Below the pieces are notes generated by a model. That model was not told the DNA's origin and made no database searches. It worked only from the letters and a program-made list of their open reading frames with translations. Shown here piece after piece: positions 7,263 through 15,900 of a stretch of DNA of 33,147 nucleotides. Source of the DNA: Planctomycetota bacterium (lineage in GTDB: Bacteria; Planctomycetota; Phycisphaerae; Phycisphaerales; Zrk34); NCBI GenBank assembly GCA_016125255.1, contig WGMD01000036.1, positions 1-33,147 on the forward strand. The letters run 5' to 3'. How positions within the stretch are numbered: the first letter of the stretch is position 1; the number at the start of each line of letters is the position of its first letter. The position numbers and the translations under genes were made by a program.

Positions 7263-9512
7263 TCAGCGGCGTCTTTCTCCGGGACCGGCGGGGGCGCTGA
7301 CGGGCGCTCCGGAGCGGCGGGATTCGAAGTTGTTGGAACGCTGCGAGCCGAGTTGGCGCGACTGCGAATCACGATTGAGCTGCTGGAGCAGACCGCCTTG
7401 CGACGTGTTCTTCACGGGCTTTTTGGCATCAGGGCGCGCCGGCTTGGTGTCATTGGCGGCGGGTTTGGGCCCGCGATCGGGGCTTGCCCACTGACCGTCC
7501 TCGTACTTTTGCCATCCATCGTCGGTCTTGCGATAGATGTTGTCGTCCTTACCGACGTAGACATTGTCATTGGCAGTTGTGCCGATGATGGCGCCGCCGT
7601 TTTCGCCCCGTCCGGCGGCGATCTTTCCGCCGGCGCCGGTCTGAGCGCCGCCGATGACGCCGCGGTCGTTGGCGCGGAAACCGGCGCGAGCCCAGTCGTC
7701 GCCGTTGCTCACGTAAGCGCGGCCCCATGAGCCGTAGCCGTTGGACCCGCCGGACACGCGGCCGCCGATGCCGGTGAATGGGTCATAGGCGGCTCGGGTG
7801 TGGGCTTCGCCGCGCGGTCCGTAGAGGTAAGCGCCGCGATGAAAGACGCCGGTGCTCGGGTTGTATGCAGCGAATCGTCCCGCGCCGCCGTAGGGACCAT
7901 AGACCCTGGCGGACTGGAAATATCCGCCGCGGTAGTAGTCGTAGCGTGCGCCGCATCCGTAGGAGAACCACGAGGCGCGGTAGCAGGACGAATAGCTGTA
8001 GCTGACGCGGATGTTGACATCGTCATTGTCTGCGATGGCGTAGCCGAGGCCGAACATCAGCAGGCCGCAGGCGACGAATTGCCCGTTGTATCCGGCGGTG
8101 TGTCCGCAGGTGACGGTGTCGGGCGTGGAGTCGTAGACGTGGACGTAGGTGACGTTGTACTTGGGGCAGGTCGGGGGGATGGCATAGATCGCGGCGGGCA
8201 CCGTCGTGCTCACGACCCACGGCCCGCTCGCCGCCCCCGCCACGAACCACACGCCCTGATAACAGCAGTAATACTGCCCGTCGACGAGAAACACATCGTA
8301 CGGCGAGTTGCTCGCATAACGCACGGTCGAACCATTGATGACCACAAACGTCGGATCCCCGTCATACACGACGACCACAGACGCATCAGCCCGGCGGATC
8401 GTCGCCTTCGTCGGCACGGAGGCGAGTATCAGCGCGGCCTGCGCCTGCGCGGTGCCGGGCACCGATGCGAGCACGCGCCCGCGCGGGCTGTCTTCGGGAA
8501 TCAGCGCAAAGTCGACGGGAAGATCGCGGCTCGCTGCGGTCCATGGTCCGTCGATCGTCCTGGCCCGGAACCATCGACCAGCGGTCAGTAGATAGTGATT
8601 GCCGTCACCCGAATTGAGAAACAGGTCGCTGTCCGTGTTGGCGACATAAAGCAGGCGCGTGCCGGGAATCGGCGTGTAAGCGGGCGGACCATCTGTGACG
8701 ATCAACTCCGACGGCTGATGCGTCACGAAAACCTTCGGCGCCGCCGCCATGGGCTGCCCCGGCACCCGGGCGCGCACCTCGCTCCAGTCTTCGGTGTTGG
8801 GCAACTTGGTGAGCCCCTCCGGCAACGCACGCGCGGGGACCCACGGACCTTTGGTCAGATCGTCCGTCGTGATCCAACTGTCATCGACCAATGCAAAGTA
8901 GCGTCCCGACGTCGGATCGAAGAACACATCCCAGTTGGTGTTCACCGCGGTGAGCAGACCGGTGTCCTTGACCGGTTCGAGGCGCGGTTCGCCGAGGAAA
9001 ATCATGAGCACCGCAGGTTGCTCGCTGCGGAAAATCGGCGGGGGATCGAGATTGACCTCCACCTGCGGGACCTCCGCCTTGTCGCCGTCCAGATACGCCA
9101 GCACGCGATCGAGTCCGATCGTCATGGGCTTCTCATTGGGCAGCGATTCCTCGACGACGTCGCGGAGCTTGCCCGCCTGGAACGGACCGGCATCGGGGAA
9201 CTTGATGTCATGAAGCTTGCGGGAGCCGATGAGCACCATGCGCGAGTCGTTGTCGATCTTCGTCGATGCCGCGGCTCGCAACGAGCCCATGTGCGGCTCC
9301 TTCTCGCCCTTGAGCTGCACCGAAACGGCGGCGGAGAATTCGATCGTCTCGAATTTCGTCCAGCTTTCGATCTGCGGCTGGTGCAGGACGACGACGTTGC
9401 CATCCGACTCGTACATTCGCGGCCATTCGTCGACGGACTGAGCCCGAGCGAACGGGACGAAGCTTGCGAGCGACGTCAGCAGGGCGATGAGGATGATCGC
9501 GAAGGGTTTCAC
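7263..9512 (-). CDS. Large secreted repeat protein with GPW modules
   Basis: This 749-residue protein has a signal peptide (1-24, AFARAQ end). Residues 25-180 form one domain (VVLHQPQIESW, EFSAAVSVQL), which I associate with proteins annotated as carbohydrate-binding family V/XII. Three similar modules follow at about 190-230, 288-330 and 400-440. Each has a D-(V/L)-F-(L/F) strand, a G-x-(Y/H)-Y core, a W and a final GPW (TKGPW, TIDGPW, AASGPW). After a Tyr-rich segment come motifs such as AAYNPSTGVFHRGA and RAAYDPFTGIGG, then a C-terminal half-module (NIYRKTDDGWQKYEDGQW) and a basic disordered tail. Such repeats suggest a binding or structural surface protein. It lies between the SYLF lipoprotein and the hydrolase, with gaps of 29 and 43 bases. 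Confidence 0.75.
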   Translation of the reverse strand: MKPFAIILIALLTSLASFVPFARAQSVDEWPRMYESDGNVVVLHQPQIESWTKFETIEFSAAVSVQLKGEKEPHMGSLRAAASTKIDNDSRMVLIGSRKLHDIKFPDAGPFQAGKLRDVVEESLPNEKPMTIGLDRVLAYLDGDKAEVPQVEVNLDPPPIFRSEQPAVLMIFLGEPRLEPVKDTGLLTAVNTNWDVFFDPTSGRYFALVDDSWITTDDLTKGPWVPARALPEGLTKLPNTEDWSEVRARVPGQPMAAAPKVFVTHQPSELIVTDGPPAYTPIPGTRLLYVANTDSDLFLNSGDGNHYLLTAGRWFRARTIDGPWTAASRDLPVDFALIPEDSPRGRVLASVPGTAQAQAALILASVPTKATIRRADASVVVVYDGDPTFVVINGSTVRYASNSPYDVFLVDGQYYCCYQGVWFVAGAASGPWVVSTTVPAAIYAIPPTCPKYNVTYVHVYDSTPDTVTCGHTAGYNGQFVACGLLMFGLGYAIADNDDVNIRVSYSYSSCYRASWFSYGCGARYDYYRGGYFQSARVYGPYGGAGRFAAYNPSTGVFHRGAYLYGPRGEAHTRAAYDPFTGIGGRVSGGSNGYGSWGRAYVSNGDDWARAGFRANDRGVIGGAQTGAGGKIAAGRGENGGAIIGTTANDNVYVGKDDNIYRKTDDGWQKYEDGQWASPDRGPKPAANDTKPARPDAKKPVKNTSQGGLLQQLNRDSQSRQLGSQRSNNFESRRSGAPVSAPAGPGERRR

Positions 9513-9541
9513 TGGGCATCTCCAGGCGAGCGGCGGGGGAG

Positions 9542-10117
9542 TCAGTTCAGTTCGTCGTCTTTCCAGACCTTGGCGCCTTCGATCGCGCCGCCGGCCATCG
9601 CGCCGGTCTGCGTGAATCGATAAATGCTCATGCCGGGCAGGGCGATGACGACGGCGCCCGAGTCGCCGACGTCGCCGACTTTCGCCGCCGCCTCGGCGCG
9701 TCCGGTGAGACTCCAGCCGTGATCGAGGATGTCGTTCATCGTCTTTGCGTCATGGAACACGACGATCACGCGGACCGTCTGAGCCCCCGCCCCGAGTCCC
9801 GCGCCCAGCTTCAGCGCCCGCATGTACGTGTCCTTCTTGGTCGTGTTGTCGCGGATCACGCCGAAGGCGTTGCTGCTGGACATGATGATGGTGTGCGTGC
9901 TGATGCCGCTGAATACACCGTACCCGGCGGCGCGGGCCAGCGTGTCGCGCATCGACGGCATCTTTGAGTAGACGAGCGAGAGCGATTCCGAACGCATCTG
10001 CTGCACATCCGCGATTTTCTCGGCCCGGGTCGCGCCCTGCGGGGTCGCGCAGCCGGTCAGTGAAGCGGTGAGCGCGGCGAGCATGACAAACGAAGCGAAC
10101 TTGAAGGCATTCATCAC
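9542..10117 (-). CDS. SYLF (Ysc84) domain lipoprotein
   Basis: This 191-residue protein has a lipobox ending SLTGC with Cys23. The mature part matches the SYLF/Ysc84 lipid-binding domain: MRDTLARAAGYGVFSGI, then GVIRDNTTKKDTYMRALKLG with GLGAGAQ, and VVIALPGMSIYRFTQTGA near the end. In eukaryotes the domain binds phosphoinositides; in bacteria it occurs in small exported lipoproteins of unclear role, so lipid binding at the outer membrane is the reasonable guess. Length is normal. There are two adjacent Met codons at the start; the second (10114) is equally possible. It follows the outer-membrane barrel gene by 28 bases and precedes the large repeat protein. Confidence 0.85.
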   Translation of the reverse strand: MMNAFKFASFVMLAALTASLTGCATPQGATRAEKIADVQQMRSESLSLVYSKMPSMRDTLARAAGYGVFSGISTHTIIMSSSNAFGVIRDNTTKKDTYMRALKLGAGLGAGAQTVRVIVVFHDAKTMNDILDHGWSLTGRAEAAAKVGDVGDSGAVVIALPGMSIYRFTQTGAMAGGAIEGAKVWKDDELN

Positions 10118-10145
10118 GAAAACTCCGAACGGTGGAAGGTGTGGA

Positions 10146-10967
10146 TCAGAACCAGATGGTGGCGCCGAGGGTCGGACCGTGCAGGATCACGTCCCACTTG
10201 AACCCGCCGTCGGTGAAGTCCCAGCCGATCGCGCGGTAGCCGCCGTAAAGCGTCATGTCCAGGTCGAATATCTTGGTGTCGTAGCCGAGCACGGCGGTGG
10301 CGGACCAGGTGATGTCCGACGAGACGCCGAACCCGCCGACATCGCCCCAGATTTCAAAATGAAGCTTGTCGGTGAGCGGCTGAACGAGCTTGATGCCGAT
10401 GATCGGATCGACCCAATCCTTGTCGAGCGTCCGCGCGGCGACGACCGCGGGACTCAGTTCGAGACTCAGCGTCATGTACCGACCGCCGACATAGACGTCG
10501 ACGCTCGAGTCGTGATTGGCGGGCTGACGCTCGCCGAGCAGCGGGCCGTCGTAGATGCGGTACATCAGGCCGAAGTCGACGATGCCCATTTCCTGATTGA
10601 CGTCGATGTCGCCGATGCCCAGCGGGCCCGAGCGATTGTCGACGCCGATCTTGGCCCACATGCCGTCGATGTACCCGGTGAACGGGCCCTTGCCCGCTTC
10701 GATGCGGCCGGAGAACGCCAGCAGCGAATCGGAGGCCTTGAGCACATCGCCGAAGCTCGCGTCGGCGTCCGCCTTGACGGGGCCGATCGCGATCGTGCCC
10801 TTCATGCCCATGAGCCAGATCCATGACTTCATGTCAAAGTGCCAACCGGAATCGGTCCCGGCGGCCGGCGCTTCCTCGGCGGCTTGCGTTGCGGCGCCGA
10901 AGCAGAGACTGAGGCCGAGGATGATCGCGATGCTCGAAGCCGACTGCATAAGGGAGTGCTTTCGCAT
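10146..10967 (-). CDS. Outer-membrane beta-barrel protein
   Basis: This 273-residue protein has a signal peptide (cut near GAATQAAEEA), a short linker, then alternating amphipathic strands to the end: WHFDMKSWIWLMGMKGTI, DVYVGGRYMTLSLELS, LHFEIWGDVGGFG, ATAVLGYDTKI. It finishes with a terminal Phe (LGATIWF), the usual signal for outer-membrane insertion. The block VDADASFGDVL-like (here VKADADASFGDVLKASD) followed by GRIEAGKGPFTGYIDGMWAK resembles a family of unnamed Gram-negative barrel proteins of about this size. Probably 8-10 strands; substrate, if any, unknown. It is the first gene of the envelope run, 34 bases after the receiver gene. Confidence 0.75.
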   Translation of the reverse strand: MRKHSLMQSASSIAIILGLSLCFGAATQAAEEAPAAGTDSGWHFDMKSWIWLMGMKGTIAIGPVKADADASFGDVLKASDSLLAFSGRIEAGKGPFTGYIDGMWAKIGVDNRSGPLGIGDIDVNQEMGIVDFGLMYRIYDGPLLGERQPANHDSSVDVYVGGRYMTLSLELSPAVVAARTLDKDWVDPIIGIKLVQPLTDKLHFEIWGDVGGFGVSSDITWSATAVLGYDTKIFDLDMTLYGGYRAIGWDFTDGGFKWDVILHGPTLGATIWF

Positions 10968-11001
10968 GGTTGTCTGCTCTCAAGGGGTGAAGGTGGTTCG
11001 A

Positions 11002-11397
11002 TCAGGGATTGGAGTCCGAACTCGTCTTCCCACGGACGAGCGCGTCAATCGTGTTTAACAGTGCCGGACCATCGACGGGTTTTCGCAGGTACGCCGAGGC
11101 GCCGCCGTCGATGGCGCGCCGGTGGGCTTCGGGCGTGTCGTGACCGGTGATGATCACCTGCGGCATGCTCGCCCCGGCCTCGGCCAGTCGCGTCTGCACC
11201 TCGAAGCCGTCGACCTCGGGCATGTGCAGGTCGAGTACGACGCAGTCGAAGTGGTGGTCCGCCAATGCGTCCAGAAATGCCTGGCCGTTGCTGTATGCCA
11301 GCACGTCCAGGCCCGCTGATCGAAGCAGTCGGTGCAGCGCCCGGACCACCGACTCTTCGTCGTCGACCACCGCAATAAGGATTGCCTCGTCGGTCAT
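11002..11397 (-). CDS. Stand-alone response-regulator receiver domain
   Basis: This 131-residue protein is only a CheY-like receiver: acidic pair D12-D13 (VVDDEES), phosphoacceptor D56 in VVLDLHMPEVDGF, T84 in VIITGHD and K106 in YLRKPVD. No output domain follows. A single-domain receiver can relay phosphate to another protein or act as a sink. It is third in a kinase / FixJ-type regulator / receiver set, 78 bases after the FixJ-type gene, and its DLHMPEVDGF and following region are close in style to the receiver of that gene. Which kinase phosphorylates it is inferred from position only. Confidence 0.92.
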   Translation of the reverse strand: MTDEAILIAVVDDEESVVRALHRLLRSAGLDVLAYSNGQAFLDALADHHFDCVVLDLHMPEVDGFEVQTRLAEAGASMPQVIITGHDTPEAHRRAIDGGASAYLRKPVDGPALLNTIDALVRGKTSSDSNP

Positions 11398-11475
11398 CGG
11401 GACCGATCGTAGGGACGAGGCAAGAGATATGAATTGGACCTTGGGCCAATACCCGCCGGAAAAATTTGCGGGCGA

Positions 11476-12141
11476 TCAGGAGGGCTTGGACGCCCCCGAA
11501 GCCCCGGAATCGGCTGGCTCGATGCCCAGCACCAACGCGATGCGGACCAGTTCGGCGATTGAACCGGCCTTCATCTTCTGCATCACCCGGGCGCGATGGA
11601 CTTTGATGGTTTTCTCGACCGTGCCCAAGTCCGCTGCAATCTGCCGGTTGAGCTTGCCGCAGATCAGGTGGGCGAGCACCTCGCGCTCGCGCGGCGTCAG
11701 AAGGGCCAGACCTTCCGTGGCGTCCTCCACGCGCGCCTGCGTCAGCCGGGCGGCGAGACTTTGTTCAAACGCCCGATGCACCGCCGCGATCAGATCCTCG
11801 TCATGCACCGGCTTCGTCAGAAAATCGACCGCGCCCGCACGCATGGCTTTGACGCTGCTGGGAATGTCGCCCCGGCCCGTCAGAAAAATGATCGGCAGCG
11901 TGCATCCGCGAGCCGCAAGCTCCCGTTGCAGGTCCAACCCCGTCAACTGCGGCATGGACAAGTCCAGAATCGCACACCCGTGTACCGTCGCGTCATGCTC
12001 ATCGAGAAACCGCTGCGGCGAATCGAACGTCTGGACATTGTGTCCCGCGATGACCAGCAATCGCCGCAGCGCGCGAAGCACCGACGGATCGTCATCCACA
12101 AGATATATAATCGGCTTGGGCGTGTTCATGCGCACCGTCAT
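11476..12141 (-). CDS. FixJ/NarL-type response regulator
   Basis: From the ATG at 12141 this is a 221-residue two-domain regulator. The receiver has the acidic cluster VDDDPS (16-18), phosphoacceptor D60 in AILDLSMPQLTG, T88 and K110 (DFLTKPV). After a linker, residues about 148-192 form a LuxR-type helix-turn-helix (LTPREREVLAHLICGKLNRQ, then IAADLGTVEKTIKVHRARVM). This matches FixJ, TodT and related regulators. The start is chosen because its ATG overlaps the TGA of the kinase gene (ATGA at 12138-12141); a second ATG at 12129 (MNTPKP) is a possible alternative. It probably activates one of the neighbouring operons, but no binding site could be identified. Confidence 0.92.
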   Translation of the reverse strand: MTVRMNTPKPIIYLVDDDPSVLRALRRLLVIAGHNVQTFDSPQRFLDEHDATVHGCAILDLSMPQLTGLDLQRELAARGCTLPIIFLTGRGDIPSSVKAMRAGAVDFLTKPVHDEDLIAAVHRAFEQSLAARLTQARVEDATEGLALLTPREREVLAHLICGKLNRQIAADLGTVEKTIKVHRARVMQKMKAGSIAELVRIALVLGIEPADSGASGASKPS

Positions 12142-14336
12142 GCCTGGATCAGCGGCAGCTCGAAGTGGATCGTCAGGCCGCAGTCGGAGTTGTTTGTGGC
12201 CCACAGCCGACCACCGTGGGCATGAATGATTGTACGACATACCGCCAGGCCCAGCCCCATGCCCTCGCCCTTGGTTGTGTAAAACGCTTCGAAAATCGTC
12301 TCCAGTTGGCCCTCCGGCACGCCGATGCCGCGGTCCGCCACGCTGACCCGGCAATGTCCGTCCTCCGACGCGGTCCGGACGATCAACTGCCGCCCATTCC
12401 GCGCGATCGAGCCCATGGCATCGCAGGCGTTCATCACGAGGTTGATGAGCACCTGCTGGAGTTGAACTCGATCGCCATTGATCGTCGTCGGTCGCAGAGC
12501 GTAGTCGATCTGGCACGCCACGCCGTGGTTGATCAGATCGCTTCGGATCAGCCGCAGCGAGTCCTTGACCAGTTCATTGAGGTCGACCGACTGGTAATTG
12601 ACTTCACCTTTGCGCAGCAGGGCGCGCAGGCGGAAGATGATCTCGCCGGCGCGCCGGTCCTCTTCGACGATGTCGCGAAGAATGTCGCCCACTTCGACGA
12701 GGTCGGGATTGTCGCGCGCGAGGAAACGTTGGGCGGCCTGTGCGTTGCTGAGAATGGACGCCAGCGGCTGATTCAATTCGTGCGCCAGCGAGCCGGACAG
12801 TTCGCCGAGCATGGTCACACGCGACAGATGCGCCAGCTCGTTGCGCTGACGCGACAGTTCCAGTTCGATGCGCTTGCGCTCCGTGATGTCGACGACCGAA
12901 GCCATCGCGCACCATTGCTGTCCGATCTGGACGGGCGTCAGTCCCACTTCGATGAGAATCTCGCTTCCGTCCTTGCGCCGGCCGTAAAGCTCCTGTCCGG
13001 CGCCCATGGCGCGCATCGCCGGCTTTTGAAAATATCCTTGTCGAAGATGGCGATGCTCGGCGGCGAAGCGATCGGGAATCAGCATCTCGATCTTTCGGCC
13101 GACCAGTTCGCGACGGTCGTATCCGAAGGTCCTTTCGGTCTGGGCGTTGACGATAAGGATGTCGCCTTCGCGATCGACCACGAGCAGGGCGTTGGGCGCC
13201 GCTTCGACGATCGATTGCGATCTTTCCTCCGCCATTTGCCGTCGCGTGACGTCCAGCGAGACGCCGAGCATCCGAAGCGGTCTGCCTTCGCCGTCGCGAT
13301 CCACCCGCCCGCGGGCGGCGATCCATCGCGTCGAGCCGTCCGGCAGGATGATTCGATACTCCGCCTCGTACTCGCCATTGCCGTCGACCGCTTCCCTGAT
13401 CCGCTTGCGAACATGTTCGACGTCGTCAGGGTGCAGGGCCTGCAAAAAATCCTCGAAGTTGATCGCGTCCGCCGAGTCGACGCCGAAGAGCGCGCGGCCG
13501 GGCGACCGGATCCAGATGTCATCGCGCACCATGTCCCAGACCCAAAGCCCCAGCCGCGCCGCCCCGGACGCCAGATCCATGCGCCGTTCGCCTTCGCGCA
13601 GCTCCGCCTCACGCGCCTGCACGACCGCGGTCAGTTCCGCCGCCCGCACCACGTCGCCGCCGAGTTCGAAGCCCATCGCCGCGATGACCACCATGAACGC
13701 CGGGACGACGTAAAACGGCGCGACCATCCGCCCGTGAAACACCAGCCATGCCTGACCGGCGGCGATGAGCATGAACAGGGCCAGACTGCCGCTGACGAGA
13801 ATCGCACGGCGGTAATCGCCGCGGCGCCAGACGGTGATCATTGTCCAGACCGCGAAGATGAAAAAGCCCAACTCGCTCAACTCGCCGAGAAATCGCAGAT
13901 CACTCAACTGCCCGCGCGCCACGGCGGCGGACGCGCCCAGAAACTGCACCCGATCAAGATGGTCGATGCGAACGTAGTTGGCGCTGTACGGCGACCAGAG
14001 GTTCCAGATCACCATCAACACGCGCAATCCGACCACCGAATACGCCAGCCACGCCGGCCCCGCCTTCAGATACGTCCGCAGAAACCAGACGCACGACACG
14101 AAGAACAGCACGATCGACACTTCCAGCCAGCGCATCGCCAATCCGTATTGCTCGGGCGTGCGCGCGATCATCATGAACATGTTGCACACCGAGAACATCG
14201 AAACCGCCGCCGCCGAGCCCGCGAACAAAAGATGCGCCAGACTGCTCCGCCGGCGCAGCCACACCACCATGTGCACCATCGCAAGCGTCAGACAAGCCGC
14301 GGCGACCATCGACCAGATCGGAATCAGCAGATTCAT
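12138..14336 (-). CDS. Membrane-bound PAS-PAS sensor histidine kinase (FixL-like)
   Basis: This 732-residue protein (ATG at 14336; a GTG 24 bases further upstream is an alternative). Residues about 5-225 hold some seven hydrophobic helices (WSMVAAACLTLAMVHMVVWL, IVLFFVSCVWFLRTYL, FYVVPAFMVVIAAMGFELGG), an integral sensor region without a large external loop. Two PAS domains follow at about 255-370 (ending LGVSLDVTRRQ) and 375-490 (ending SVVDITERKR). HisKA has the phospho-His in GSLAHELNQPLASILSNA (His519). The ATPase domain has the N-box (LVMNACDAM) and G-boxes (DRGIGVPEGQ, GEGMGLGLAVCRTI). It is a full-length kinase that should phosphorylate the overlapping FixJ-type regulator. The ligand is unknown; I see no heme-binding signature that I can assign with confidence. 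Confidence 0.92.
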   Translation of the reverse strand: MNLLIPIWSMVAAACLTLAMVHMVVWLRRRSSLAHLLFAGSAAAVSMFSVCNMFMMIARTPEQYGLAMRWLEVSIVLFFVSCVWFLRTYLKAGPAWLAYSVVGLRVLMVIWNLWSPYSANYVRIDHLDRVQFLGASAAVARGQLSDLRFLGELSELGFFIFAVWTMITVWRRGDYRRAILVSGSLALFMLIAAGQAWLVFHGRMVAPFYVVPAFMVVIAAMGFELGGDVVRAAELTAVVQAREAELREGERRMDLASGAARLGLWVWDMVRDDIWIRSPGRALFGVDSADAINFEDFLQALHPDDVEHVRKRIREAVDGNGEYEAEYRIILPDGSTRWIAARGRVDRDGEGRPLRMLGVSLDVTRRQMAEERSQSIVEAAPNALLVVDREGDILIVNAQTERTFGYDRRELVGRKIEMLIPDRFAAEHRHLRQGYFQKPAMRAMGAGQELYGRRKDGSEILIEVGLTPVQIGQQWCAMASVVDITERKRIELELSRQRNELAHLSRVTMLGELSGSLAHELNQPLASILSNAQAAQRFLARDNPDLVEVGDILRDIVEEDRRAGEIIFRLRALLRKGEVNYQSVDLNELVKDSLRLIRSDLINHGVACQIDYALRPTTINGDRVQLQQVLINLVMNACDAMGSIARNGRQLIVRTASEDGHCRVSVADRGIGVPEGQLETIFEAFYTTKGEGMGLGLAVCRTIIHAHGGRLWATNNSDCGLTIHFELPLIQA

Positions 14337-14432
14337 GAGTTTGCGAAAGATACACTCCACCCGAGCAGGTCCGCAATGTCATCAGGGTCTCCCGCGTATC
14401 ATCAGGCCAATTCGGGTCATGGATCACGAGCG

Positions 14433-15881
14433 TCAATGCGGATCGTCGGCCAGGTCCCAACCGCCGCCCAGCGCCTTGTAAAGCGAAATCAGAACGCTCG
14501 ACATCGCTTCGTCGCTCTGCGCCAGCGCGGTCTCGGACGCGAGCAGCGAACGCTCGGCATCGAGCACGCGCAGGTAATCGATCTGGCCCTGGGTGTAGAG
14601 CTTGTTGGACAGATCGACGGCCTTGCGGTCGGCCGTCACCGCATCGGACAGCAGCTTGCGATGCTCCTGCTCGCGGGCATACGCCACCAGCGCGCTCTGC
14701 ACTTCCTGAAGCGCCGTCAGCACCGTTCGGCCATACGTGATCAGCGCCTCCTGTTCCGCCGCTTCCTGAAAGCGGATGTTCGACCGGATGCGCCCCGCAT
14801 CGAAGATCGGCCAGCTCACCGACGGCCCGATGGACCAGAAGCGATTGCTCCAGCTTGTCACCGATTTGAGCTGATCCGATTCGAGCCCCAGCGATCCGGT
14901 CAGCGAGATTTTCGGGAACAGGTCCGCCGTCGCCACGCCGACGCGCGCCGTCGCACCATGCAGCCGCGCCTCCGCCGCACGGATGTCCGGCCGGCGACGC
15001 AACAGATCCGAGGGCAAGCCGATCGGCACCTCTTTGGGCGGCGCGGGAATCGGCCGCGCTTCGCTCAATTCCGTCGACAAATCCAGCGGCATCCTGCCCA
15101 GCAATACGCTCAGGGCGTACATCGTCTGCTGCTCCGCGCTTTGCAGAAGCGGAATCTGCGCGGCGGTCGTGGCGACCTGGGCGTTGGCGTTGGCGACGTC
15201 GAGCCCGCTGACCAGACCGGCGTCGAACTGCTGCTGACTGACCTGCGCGCTGTGCTTTTGCGTCTCAAGATTGCGACGGGCGATGTCCAGTTGACGCTCA
15301 AGACTGCGCAGCGTGATGTAGTCGAGCGCGACTTCGGCGGCGAGCGTGACTTTCACATCTCGATAGTCCTCGATCGAAGCGGCGATGTCGGCCTCGGCCG
15401 CTTCGACGTTCCGCCGCGTCCCGCCGAAGATGTCCAGTTCCCATACCGCGTCGAGCCCCGCCTGGAACAGATCGTGACTGGCGCTGGCCCCGCGCGGGAA
15501 CACCCGGGCGTACGAGCCGGACGTGTCAGCGCCGGGCCACAGCGCCGCCTGCGCCACGCCCCGCGCCGCCCGCGCCTGACGGATCCGTCGCTGGGCCGCC
15601 TGAAGATCGAGATTGCCCGTCACCGCCCGGTCGATCAGCGCCTCAAGCTCCGCATCGCCGAATTGCGTCCACCATGTCCGCACCGCATCCGCCGGCGCGG
15701 TCGTCAACGTGTGCGGCGCTTCGACCTCCGCCGGCGCCGACACTGTCCATGCGTCCGGCACCGTCGCCTTGGGCGACTGAAAATTCGGCCCGACCATGCA
15801 CCCGCCCTGCGCGGCGACAACGATGAGCATGATCCCCGCGCCGATGCGTCGGCGGACAAGTTCAGAACGCGGAACTTTCAT
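14433..15881 (-). CDS. Outer-membrane efflux lipoprotein, NodT/TolC family
   Basis: This 482-residue protein is a TolC-like outer-membrane channel. From the ATG at 15881 (GGAG 8 bases upstream) the signal ends in AAQGGC, so the product is a lipoprotein. The family core is clear: WWTQFGDAELEALIDRAVTG, then DLQAAQRRIRQARAARG, the two repeated halves with Q-(Q)-x-D-A-G-L-V-S-G-L-D-V, and LLRRRPDIRAAEARL with GRMPLDL before it. A second half-repeat (TQGQIDYLRVLDAERSLL) precedes the end. It would form the exit duct for the MacAB-like transporter encoded just upstream, 19 bases away. It ends 96 bases before the histidine kinase gene. Confidence 0.93.
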   Translation of the reverse strand: MKVPRSELVRRRIGAGIMLIVVAAQGGCMVGPNFQSPKATVPDAWTVSAPAEVEAPHTLTTAPADAVRTWWTQFGDAELEALIDRAVTGNLDLQAAQRRIRQARAARGVAQAALWPGADTSGSYARVFPRGASASHDLFQAGLDAVWELDIFGGTRRNVEAAEADIAASIEDYRDVKVTLAAEVALDYITLRSLERQLDIARRNLETQKHSAQVSQQQFDAGLVSGLDVANANAQVATTAAQIPLLQSAEQQTMYALSVLLGRMPLDLSTELSEARPIPAPPKEVPIGLPSDLLRRRPDIRAAEARLHGATARVGVATADLFPKISLTGSLGLESDQLKSVTSWSNRFWSIGPSVSWPIFDAGRIRSNIRFQEAAEQEALITYGRTVLTALQEVQSALVAYAREQEHRKLLSDAVTADRKAVDLSNKLYTQGQIDYLRVLDAERSLLASETALAQSDEAMSSVLISLYKALGGGWDLADDPH

Positions 15882-15900
15882 CACGATGCACTCCATGCGA

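Noticed and set aside
14433-14447. Shared 15-base ending (coding DDPH-stop) in the TolC-type gene and the prepilin-like gene at 30718
   Set aside because: The match is limited to the last four codons plus stop; flanking DNA is unrelated, so a chance match is the simplest reading.
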